Shown one piece after another: positions 56,852-62,903 of a DNA stretch of 62,903 nt. The DNA is taken from the NCBI GenBank assembly GCA_028819255.1, contig JAPPMB010000033.1, forward strand, positions 1 through 62,903. The letters are read 5' to 3'. The notes below the pieces were generated by a model. That model was not told the DNA's origin. It was given only the letters and a program-made list of their open reading frames with translations, and made no database searches. Position numbers and translations under genes: made by a program. Source of the DNA: Bryobacterales bacterium. Its GTDB lineage: Bacteria; Acidobacteriota; Terriglobia; Bryobacterales; UBA6623. The number at the start of each line of letters is the position of its first letter. The stretch's first letter is position 1.

Positions 56852-57413
56852 TCTCCAGTGCCTCGGAATTCGCCGAGTCGAGGGGGTCGAGGGGCGAGGA
56901 GGAGCGCCAACGGCCCAACGGCCCCCCTCCCTTGACAGATGGATACTGACGCGGTAGGAGTCGTTCTCTTAAGTATCTGATAATAATAGAGTTAGGATAT
57001 ATTATCCCGAACTGGTTCCCTCATTGCGTCCCACGTTCTAGACGGGATACCATTCGACCGTATTGGAGGTCTTTGGCCTCCATGGACGAGTTTCGAGGCG
57101 CGACTCCAATGTTTGAAGAGCTTGCGCGCTCCGGAAATTGGGGGAGTACATTCGGAGCCGACCGGGTACGTTTGGCCGGAGCTTGACTACGGCCTAGCGT
57201 AAGGCGTACTCATTGTCGAGCCATCCCCGCCGTCGGTTCCCTCACTCGCCCAATAGGCGGCGCGGCGGCGGAAGGAAAGCCGCGACCCTCTGGGATCGGA
57301 TCAGGGTCCGATAAAGCACCTTATTCGTATCTAGCTGGGAACCGGATCGGCACAGCAGACGAGGGATACCCCTTCTGAGAGAAAGAAAAATCCGATCAGG
57401 ATTACAGGAGCAA
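56852..57413. other. Intergenic stretch with lower-GC core
   Basis: It contains the second copy of the TTGACA-GACGCG repeat (56931) and an AT-rich segment around 56975-57015 with the imperfect palindrome AGGATATATTATCC. No coding sequence is supported. It marks the boundary between GC-rich core genes and the lower-GC right end. Confidence 0.55.
56931..56957 (+). repeat. Short dispersed repeat, copy 2
   Basis: Matches 2368-2394 at 24 of 27 bases. The sequence after it is not the palindrome seen at copy 1, though an imperfect AT-rich palindrome follows about 40 bases later. Confidence 0.6.
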
Positions 57414-58289
57414 CTACTTGAATACTCCGTTGTTGGCGTCCCAGGCCAAACCTCCAGTGCGGATTCGATGGTGGAACATGGCGACGTCAGCCTGTCGCCG
57501 GGTAGGAAATGGGCCACGCGCTGCCTTATCCGCTGCCCGGAGGAGTACGCGGCGCAACAACGGCGAGACTCGTATAGAGTCTCCAGTCCCTCGCGCATGA
57601 TGGGTAAAGAGATCGATTCCCCCTTCTAGGAATCTTCCCTTGTGTTGGAACCAATCGGAGAGGTCTTGGAACTTCACTCCGCTGTTTTCATCCTCCGAAG
57701 CTGCCTGCCATTCGTGATCCGACTCCGCGTCACGGTAGACGCTTCCTACGATGTAATCCTGTTCTAGGATCGTTGCGAGGGTTCGATAGGAGGTGCGCCC
57801 CGATACTCGAAGATTGACGAGATCGACCAGCGCTCGCCATGTCTCAAGCATCGTCCCCAAATGCACCCTGGGTACTCTTGCGGGATTTTCAACCAGAATG
57901 TAGCGCCACGCCTCGTAGCCCTTCCCTATGTGTTGGATGAATTCTTCGGCAGTGTCCAAAGCAATGCTGCCACTGTCGAAGTTGTGGAGGCTGCGGTAGA
58001 CACGGTAGTAGATGGCAACTACGCTTCGATCCTCTGAATCGAGCAACGAGTAGAGGTGCTCCAAGTCGTGCGTCCTCCCCGGAGTGCCGCTGCGTATCCG
58101 AATCAGGAGCTTCGTTGTTTGCTCAATACCCATGTAGCAACCGCAGATAAGCGTCCAAGCGTTGATGGCCTCAGCGATAGGCACCAAGTCTGCGTTCGGG
58201 GGATACTTGTCGTACTGGCTTTGCGTGGTTGTGTAGGCGTAGTTCACACGGCCAGCTGCATCTCTAATGCCCGCAAGATTGTTGGACAT
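57414..58289 (-). CDS. Uncharacterised protein, possibly HEPN-like
   Basis: 291 residues, largely alpha-helical. The segment LICGCYMGIEQTTKLLIRIR, then RTHDLEHLYSLL resembles the HEPN arrangement (a helix with E/K, a turn, then 'HDLxxLyxxL'), but the RxxxxH catalytic motif is not clear. The C-terminal half has no recognised motif. AGGAGAAATCC precedes the ATG. The IS1595 transposon inserted 25 bases upstream of the ATG (58314), so it lost its original 5' context. Its neighbour across the transposon is a putative nuclease on the same strand. Confidence 0.65.
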   Translation of the reverse strand: MSNNLAGIRDAAGRVNYAYTTTQSQYDKYPPNADLVPIAEAINAWTLICGCYMGIEQTTKLLIRIRSGTPGRTHDLEHLYSLLDSEDRSVVAIYYRVYRSLHNFDSGSIALDTAEEFIQHIGKGYEAWRYILVENPARVPRVHLGTMLETWRALVDLVNLRVSGRTSYRTLATILEQDYIVGSVYRDAESDHEWQAASEDENSGVKFQDLSDWFQHKGRFLEGGIDLFTHHARGTGDSIRVSPLLRRVLLRAADKAARGPFPTRRQADVAMFHHRIRTGGLAWDANNGVFK

Positions 58290-58319
58290 GGATTTCTCCT
58301 GTGGCTCAAATTAGGGGAC

Positions 58320-58493
58320 CTACGTACTTGCCTTGATGGCATGGTGCCGCAGCTCGATCCGGCGCTCGGCAGCCTTGGCCGCTGCTCGCCTGCCCCGACG
58401 CTTCAGCCTGTGTGACAGCTTCCGGTCCGCCTTGTCGAACATCCCGGAGACCGCGACCTTGACGGCCTGTTCGTGTGTGGGTTGCTTCTTCAT
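58320..58493 (-). CDS. Small basic protein, transposon passenger
   Basis: 57 residues beginning MKKQPTHEQAVKVAVSGMFD, then a very basic helix (LSHRLKRRGRRAAAKAAERR). A good AGGGGG lies eight bases before the ATG at 58493. The stop codon lies within the left inverted repeat of the transposon, so the gene extends to the very end of the element. It follows the small membrane protein gene by 12 bases, so the two are likely co-transcribed. Function unknown; the basic helix suggests nucleic-acid or membrane binding. Confidence 0.65.
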   Translation of the reverse strand: MKKQPTHEQAVKVAVSGMFDKADRKLSHRLKRRGRRAAAKAAERRIELRHHAIKAST

Positions 58494-58505
58494 CGGTGCC
58501 CCCTG

Positions 58506-58685
58506 TCAGTCTCCCGAAACAGGATGCATTCTGAAATGCCACCTGATCTCGCCGCGAAGCTCAGCGAATTCCTTGGCTAGGTCGTAGTGTGCGGCTTCAA
58601 GGCGGTTGATCCTGCTGGAGAATTTCCACATCAGGCAGCCCAAGGCCGCCCCAACGCCGAGGATCCCGATCAGCTCCGGGCTCAC
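58506..58685 (-). CDS. Small single-span membrane protein, transposon passenger
   Basis: 59 residues from the GTG at 58685: VSPELIGILGVGAALGCLMW is a transmembrane helix, followed by an amphipathic stretch (SSRINRLEAAHYDLAKEFAE, then LRGEIRWHF). The architecture is one N-terminal helix plus a short coiled coil. A longer version from ATG 58757 (83 residues) overlaps the divergent promoter of the protease, so the short one is preferred. It is the first gene of a two-gene minus-strand unit divergent from the protease. Confidence 0.6.
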   Translation of the reverse strand: MSPELIGILGVGAALGCLMWKFSSRINRLEAAHYDLAKEFAELRGEIRWHFRMHPVSGD

Positions 58686-58725
58686 GACACCAGCATACCC
58701 GATGCGTAGGTCAAGCGTAGTCCAT

Positions 58726-58754
58726 TTGTAGTCGGCCGGTTTCCGTGCTACGAT
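58726..58754 (+). promoter_or_regulatory. Promoter of protease passenger gene
   Basis: TTGTAG and TACGAT separated by 17 bases, directed at the protease gene. The leader would be about 160 bases. A strong AAGGAGG precedes the protease ATG. Confidence 0.5.
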
Positions 58755-58921
58755 CATCCCCGGAACCGTCGTCGGGGGGCCTGAGTCGGGCCTCCTGCCG
58801 AATACAACAGCCGCTTGCAAGGCAGGGTGGCCACCTCGCCTGGCGGTGAATACGCAGGCCACTCGTCCCCGTACGGCGGTTCCAGGGCCCGGCGCCACTA
58901 CGCGGGCCCGAAGGAGGGGCC

Positions 58922-60211
58922 ATGCACAAGGGGATCCCCGCTGCTTTCTTCGCCGCCACTCTTTGTGGCAACACCTTGCCAGATGGGAAGCTGCCTCGAG
59001 ACATCATCGGCGGGGAGGCAACATCCGTGCAGGAATTCCCCTTCGTTGTCTTGCTGGAGATGCGAAACATCGGCAAGTGTACGGGAACCGTCATTGAGCC
59101 CGCCTGGATCCTAACAGCGGCTCACTGTGTGGAGGATGCAAGGACAGACCAGGTGTTCGTTTGGCACGAAACGGAAGCTACCGAGCAAGGAAGGCCCGCT
59201 GTTCGGCTAACTGTTCATCCACGCTACGACACACACACAGGAGAGAACGACATCGCAGTCGTCAAGATCGGCGAACCATTCCAAGCCGCCCCCGTTGGAG
59301 TTGCTGACTGGTCGGGCGTGGGAGAGGTCGGAACCATCGTCGGTTATGGCGCGATGGAAAGGAATCAGGAAGCCACGGGCATGAACAAGGTTCGGCTGCG
59401 CGTACTGGACCCCGTCAAGTACGGCTACGGCGGCGGCTCCACGCTTTTCACGCTCGCGATCGGACAGGGACCGAATTACGGGGATTCAGGGGGGCCGCTC
59501 CTGATCGCCGAGAACAGCGGTCACATGCAGGTCGGGGTAACCTCCCAAGGAACTTTCGAATCTGAATACGACAGCATTCGCTACAGCGTGTACACGCGGG
59601 TGTCAGCGTTCCGGCCATGGATTAGGGAACAGTTGGCTGAGCGGCGCCAGGCCCCCGTCGAATCGAACGGCAACGTTCTCACCGGGGCCGAGGCCGTATT
59701 GGACTTGGCGGGCTACCGCGAATGGCTGTTCCGGAGCGGAACCCCCTACCTGGACACTAGAGATTCCAGCGACGTGGCTGAGAAGGTGCGCAACATTGAA
59801 GCGGAGGCTCTGGGAGCGACGGTCCGCTTATCGGTCGAGACGATCGGGTGGGCTGAGCTCGTAGTGAATTGGGCCTGGGCCACGATCCTCGGCGACAGCG
59901 CGTTGGCGCATGGCTTCATGGATGCCGCGATGACCGTGCAGGAAAGTCATCAAGCGCATGTTGACAAGGTTGTTCTCTCAAATCCTCGCCCGTCCCTGTA
60001 CGAGCTGTTCGGCACGTTCAACGAGTGGGAGACGGGCGAGCGCAGGACGTATCTGGTCTTGGTCCTACGGAGCAAGGCTCAATGGGTAGATGACATCTCG
60101 TCCTACATGCCCAACGACATCGACCCCACCGGCTACATTCGCCAGCGGCTGTGGAATGCCCGCAACTCGCTAATCAGCACGTCTGAGATTGTTCAAGGAC
60201 TCGGAGAGTGA
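58922..60211 (+). CDS. Chymotrypsin-fold serine protease, transposon passenger
   Basis: 429 residues. The first 28 residues (ending KLPRD) look like an activation peptide before IIGGEATSVQEFPFVVLLEM, the canonical S1 peptidase N-terminus. The triad is His68 (LTAAHC), Asp110 (ENDIAVVKI) and Ser189 (YGDSGGPLL). Cys53 and Cys69 fit the conserved 42-58 disulfide. The residue at the base of the S1 pocket, six before the serine, is Gly183 rather than Asp, so it is not trypsin-like in specificity. A roughly 190-residue helical C-terminal domain (240-429) is unrecognised. It overlaps the next gene by four bases. Confidence 0.88.
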   Translation: MHKGIPAAFFAATLCGNTLPDGKLPRDIIGGEATSVQEFPFVVLLEMRNIGKCTGTVIEPAWILTAAHCVEDARTDQVFVWHETEATEQGRPAVRLTVHPRYDTHTGENDIAVVKIGEPFQAAPVGVADWSGVGEVGTIVGYGAMERNQEATGMNKVRLRVLDPVKYGYGGGSTLFTLAIGQGPNYGDSGGPLLIAENSGHMQVGVTSQGTFESEYDSIRYSVYTRVSAFRPWIREQLAERRQAPVESNGNVLTGAEAVLDLAGYREWLFRSGTPYLDTRDSSDVAEKVRNIEAEALGATVRLSVETIGWAELVVNWAWATILGDSALAHGFMDAAMTVQESHQAHVDKVVLSNPRPSLYELFGTFNEWETGERRTYLVLVLRSKAQWVDDISSYMPNDIDPTGYIRQRLWNARNSLISTSEIVQGLGE

Positions 60212-60492
60212 AGCCGAAGCAGCCACTAACCGAGGAGGAGATCAAGCTTCAAGCCGTTGAGCGGTATTGGGGAATACTGGGCGTCCTCCTTGGACGCTGG
60301 TTAAAAGAGGGCGGAGGACGTCGACGGCATGTGCAACGTCTTGACCTAGAACTCGGGAATGCTCTTCGGGAGTGGCTTCGCAGCCATCCCGGAGTGCCTC
60401 TCCCCCTGCGGAGGAGGCTAATTGAGATCCATCTAGACCTTTTCCGCAATGCGGACATCGCTCGCGATCACTTCGAGCAGGAAAACCCATAG
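60208..60492 (+). CDS. Small helical protein coupled to the protease
   Basis: 94 residues starting at a GTG that overlaps the protease stop (GTGA at 60208-60211), so the two are translationally coupled. The sequence is KPKQPLTEEEIKLQAVERYW, then LGRWLKEGGGRRRHVQRLDL and a helix ending LFRNADIARDHFEQENP. It has no recognised domain. The coupling suggests a dedicated partner or inhibitor of the protease. Its 3' end faces the transposase gene with two bases between. Confidence 0.72.
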   Translation: MKPKQPLTEEEIKLQAVERYWGILGVLLGRWLKEGGGRRRHVQRLDLELGNALREWLRSHPGVPLPLRRRLIEIHLDLFRNADIARDHFEQENP

Positions 60493-60494
60493 CC

Positions 60495-61403
60495 TTACGC
60501 TGTCAGCTCCCTGTAGGTGAGACGCCTGCCCTCCATGCCGAGGAGAGCCCAGCTCATGCGCTCTAGGACTCCGAAGCGCCGCAGGTAGTGGCGGACGGCG
60601 AACTCGTTGCAGTAGCGGTGGAGGTGCTTGGGGCTCATCCAGTGGTGGGTTCCGTGGTAGACGCGCTTGAAGAGCGCCCAGAAGGACTCGATGCCGTTGG
60701 TGTGGACATCTCCCCAGACGTACTCCTTGCGGCTGTGGTTCACGGACTCGTGATTCTCAAGGCGATTGTACACCTTGGAGTCGTCGGTGTAGAAGACGGC
60801 TTCGGGGTTGACCGTCACAGCGATCAGCCGCTCGGCGTTCTCCCGGTTGACGACCGGCATGGGCACTGCGGTCACGGTGTTGGTGGCGCGATCAAGGATG
60901 CCCACCACGGGAATCTTGCCCACGGCGCCGCGGCCCGCTCTGAGCTTCTTGCCCCAGTGCTTGTTCTTCTCTTTGCCGCCGATGTAGGTCTCGTCGATCT
61001 CAACGGGGCCGGCGAACAGGTCCGGGCCGTCCGCGAACGATTCTCGGATGCGGTGCCCCATGAACCAGGCGGACTTCTGTGTGAGGCCGAGATCCTTGGC
61101 GAGCTGGATGCTGGAGATGCCCTTCGGGCGCGTCAGGACGAGGTAGAAGGCGATGGCCCCCTTGCGCAGCGGGATCTTGCTGCGCTCCATGGCGGTGCCG
61201 GTGCGCAGGCTGAAGTAGCGCTTGCAGTCCGCGCACCGGTAGGGCATTGGCTTGGAGTTGGGGACATGCTGAACGGCTTCGTCCGACCCGCAGTGCAGAC
61301 AGCAGATCTCGCCGTCCGGCCATCTCTGCTCTTCGAACCACTGGGCGGCCGTTTCCTCGTCCGGGAACTTGGCGAAGAGGTCACACAGGCTCAGTGTCTC
61401 CAT
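60495..61403 (-). CDS. IS1595-family transposase
   Basis: 302 residues. An N-terminal zinc ribbon (CLHCGSDE ... YRCADCKRYFS) is followed by TGTAMERSKIPLRKGAIAFY and the DDE-type domain: EIDETYIGGKEKNKHWGKK, FYTDDSKVYNRL and TNGIESFWALFKRVYHGTHH, with all three acidic residues present. This matches the IS1595 group (ISXO2-like). It appears intact, so the element may be active. It is convergent with the protease unit and lies next to the right inverted repeat. Confidence 0.95.
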   Translation of the reverse strand: METLSLCDLFAKFPDEETAAQWFEEQRWPDGEICCLHCGSDEAVQHVPNSKPMPYRCADCKRYFSLRTGTAMERSKIPLRKGAIAFYLVLTRPKGISSIQLAKDLGLTQKSAWFMGHRIRESFADGPDLFAGPVEIDETYIGGKEKNKHWGKKLRAGRGAVGKIPVVGILDRATNTVTAVPMPVVNRENAERLIAVTVNPEAVFYTDDSKVYNRLENHESVNHSRKEYVWGDVHTNGIESFWALFKRVYHGTHHWMSPKHLHRYCNEFAVRHYLRRFGVLERMSWALLGMEGRRLTYRELTA

Positions 61404-61554
61404 GCCTAGAGACTACAACGCCTGTCAAGCTTTGTATGTAGGTCCCCAAATTAGAGTGGATAGAGGGGAGCCAACAACTCACCTTCCCCCTCCTTCGCAA
61501 TGACCTGCGTCGGGAGCCAATCCCGGCGAGATCCTCTTGAATATCAGGGTCTCT

Positions 61555-62328
61555 CTACCCACCGCTGGACCGTAATGAAATCCGGTCCAGTGAATCGCAG
61601 GGATACCCATTCGAGTAGAAAATACCATCGAATCCAGCCAACACATCTGGATGCGCAAAGACAAGTCGGCGGAGAATCTCTTCCACTTGGGAAGGATCTT
61701 CAGCTTGTGGATAGAAGTTCAGAAGTAACAGCCATCGCTCGGCGAAGCTACCGCTCCATCTCGAAAGATCCTCCGTCTTGTCGCCCAAGGTGCGTCGCAC
61801 CATTCTGGTAGTGGCCCAACTGGTTTCAGCAGCACCGCTACCACTGCTTATGGCGATTGTCCAGCGTTGTCCTAGCTCACTTGGTCTGAGCCACACACCG
61901 GGGACCTTTAGGGGGGACCGCTTGTCAGAAACGATGTGTTGCCAGATTGCCTTTTCGGTTTCTTCTTCCCATTCCTTCTTGGAAGCTGACTTTTTCCATG
62001 AACTGAATCGACTAGGACCCTCTAAGAATATGGTATAGCTGCGCTTACGTGTATTCTTAGTGTTTTCCCTAAGTCGCTCAGCAAAATTCCGGAGATCCGC
62101 ACCAATCTGTTCTGAGGAAACTTGCTGTTTTCCATCGAACGATGTGACCTGCTGGTAGGTCCGAGTGACTTCCACGCCCCATTGGATGTCGTTGTCCCAT
62201 GTCACGACAAGATCTGGAGGATCAGCCACATTCACTGTGCATTGGAATCTGGATACCCCGCACTCTGCCAAGTGATCTCTCGGTAATTTGCAGGCAAACT
62301 CCTCGTCTAGTTTCGCTTCAGCCATCAT
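61555..62328 (-). CDS. Putative PD-(D/E)xK-type nuclease or restriction-linked protein
   Basis: 257 residues. The N-terminal segment DPPDLVVTWDNDIQWGVEVT then RTYQQV has the order PD...(acidic)...GxExT seen in restriction-endonuclease-fold proteins, with Thr in place of the lysine. A lysine-rich helix (FSSWKKSASKKEWEEETEKA) follows and the C-terminal half ends FDGIFYSNGYPC. I do not recognise a named family. It follows a methyltransferase fragment by 23 bases on the same strand. Base composition is lower in GC than the core genes, which suggests transfer. Confidence 0.6.
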   Translation of the reverse strand: MMAEAKLDEEFACKLPRDHLAECGVSRFQCTVNVADPPDLVVTWDNDIQWGVEVTRTYQQVTSFDGKQQVSSEQIGADLRNFAERLRENTKNTRKRSYTIFLEGPSRFSSWKKSASKKEWEEETEKAIWQHIVSDKRSPLKVPGVWLRPSELGQRWTIAISSGSGAAETSWATTRMVRRTLGDKTEDLSRWSGSFAERWLLLLNFYPQAEDPSQVEEILRRLVFAHPDVLAGFDGIFYSNGYPCDSLDRISLRSSGG

Positions 62329-62351
62329 GGTTTTCTGCTTCTCCTTCGAAA

Positions 62352-62789
62352 TTACTCTCCAAGGACATGCCGGTCAGGCTTCATCGGTCGGTGATTCTGT
62401 TTCTTCGACAACCCGGATCGAATTCGCTTCGCTCGCTTGAAAGTCACATCGCCAGTCTGAGGGTAGTCCACGATCTTCCCGCCCAAGAGATCCTCAATCG
62501 TAAGTATCTGGATGCGCGGATGATTCCCTTGGGATGACTTGTAGAAACCCGCTGAGACGGCTTCGCGGCGCATGGGTGCGGTTGGAGGATTCAGGGACAG
62601 GAAGACTCCGCTCGCTGACACGGCAGTGCCCACCTTGGAAGCACAAGTCCTGGATGTGAGGACTTCGCCACTCATGCGTACAGTCCAATCAAAACACGAA
62701 TATATCACATTTATCATAAGTTGATTATGCAAGTCCAACGGCGAACGAGTTGCTAGTCTCTGAATTCCGAACATCGTAGATCGGGCCAT
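62352..62789 (-). pseudogene. DNA methyltransferase C-terminal fragment
   Basis: The frame includes KVGTAVSASGVFLSLNPPTA, then MRREAVSAGFYKSSQGNHPR and IQILTIEDLLGGKIVDYPQT, ending VTFKRAKR. This is a recurring C-terminal block of large site-specific DNA methyltransferases ('sGlFLtLepPTkpMrxEAvsAGFY....yPRiQILTIeeLLxGkxidyP...vTFKkA'). The catalytic NPPF and SAM-binding parts are missing; the first 40 residues come from the 69-bp repeat and AT-rich DNA. It may still be translated, because the repeat provides AGGAGG and an ATG. Confidence 0.7.
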
Positions 62790-62829
62790 CGACGGCGTTA
62801 TCAGGCAACCTCCTGACTGTCAAGCACTT
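62761..62829. repeat. 69-bp dispersed repeat, copy 2
   Basis: Matches 46844-46912 in direct orientation at about 61 of 69 positions. On the minus strand it supplies a TTGACA, a strong AGGAGG and the ATG (62789) of the methyltransferase fragment frame. The copies lie 15.9 kb apart. Confidence 0.8.
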
Positions 62830-62903
62830 GCGTCTTTTTCGCTGAGGTCGGAATCGACTTGACTTTTGGTGATCGGTCGGATAAGAATGTCACTATGTCA
62901 GGC

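Larger units (their letters stand above)
58314..61447. mobile_element. IS1595-family transposon with four passenger genes (3134 bp)
   Basis: The left end GGGGACCTACGTAC (58314-58327) is the inverted complement of the right end GTATGTAGGTCCCC (61434-61447) with one mismatch. AAATTA directly abuts both ends (58308-58313 and 61448-61453) as target duplication. The transposase (60495-61403) is at the right end. Between the left end and transposase are two minus-strand small genes (58320-58685), a serine protease (58922) and a coupled small gene (60208). IS1595-family elements are known to carry passenger genes. Confidence 0.88.

Noticed and set aside
58757..58898. Longer N-terminus for the small transposon membrane protein
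   Set aside because: It would extend across the divergent promoter of the protease and adds only low-complexity sequence.
46844..62829. 69-bp repeats as attachment sites of a single 15.9-kb integrative island
   Set aside because: No integrase is present, the copies differ at about 8 of 69 bases, and core-like genes (enolase-superfamily enzyme, M48 protease, cyclase) lie between them. A dispersed repeat is simpler.

Overview
The window is a GC-rich chromosomal segment from an uncultured-type bacterium. It starts in the 3' end of a 23S rRNA gene followed by 5S rRNA. It then carries single-copy housekeeping genes (rpsA, an HU-type protein, ccsA-hemA-hemC, a tRNA-dihydrouridine synthase, purE, gyrA) mixed with families typical of Acidobacteriota and planctomycete-like heterotrophs: a DUF1549/DUF1553 + DUF1501 + pre-peptidase C-terminal operon, a CE15-type esterase, a secreted intradiol dioxygenase, a PQQ-like propeller with EF-hands, cyclase and enolase-superfamily enzymes. 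I suggest a Vicinamibacteria-like acidobacterium. This is inference from gene content only.

Layout: 1-617 rRNA and its terminator. 618-2430 no confident gene: decayed transposase pieces and a perfect 34-bp palindrome. 2711-4741 a GHKL-ATPase/nuclease fusion. 4880-14348 a conserved core (Trm112-like protein, rpsA, dioxygenase, HU, HIT protein, then the coupled haem/cytochrome operon ccsA-hemA-hemC facing dus). 14609-16982 an unusual minus-strand cassette: a small membrane protein, a possible Nmad2-like protein, an Nmad3-like protein and a paralogue of the small protein. 17186-27793 DNA glycosylase, membrane, secreted and cell-wall enzymes, purE and a GntP permease. 28039-28721 a decayed DNA methyltransferase tail. 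29277-31865 gyrA. 31883-34392 a scar zone (paralogue fragment, two transposase remnants, a 70-bp tandem repeat) around an intact Fic gene. 34394-39993 the three-gene DUF operon. 40388-46292 hydrolase, a RelE/DinJ-type toxin-antitoxin pair, a second methyltransferase tail, an uncharacterised secreted protein, peroxiredoxin and a radical SAM enzyme. 46.3-52 kb is rich in pseudogenes (creatininase, dienelactone hydrolase, IS630, DUF1552) but holds an intact FitAB-type pair and a PHP-domain protein. 52078-56851 an enolase-superfamily enzyme, an M48 protease broken by a 464-bp insertion, and a cyclase.

The right end (57.4-62.8 kb) is the most interesting part. A 3134-bp IS1595-family transposon (58314-61447, 14-bp inverted repeats, AAATTA duplicated on both sides) carries four passenger genes: two small minus-strand genes, a chymotrypsin-fold serine protease and a small coupled partner. 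It sits in an older minus-strand row of a methyltransferase C-terminal fragment, a putative PD-(D/E)xK nuclease and a possibly HEPN-like protein. This looks like a damaged defence or restriction locus. Three separate DNA-methyltransferase C-terminal fragments occur in the window, which suggests repeated gain and loss of restriction-modification-like systems.
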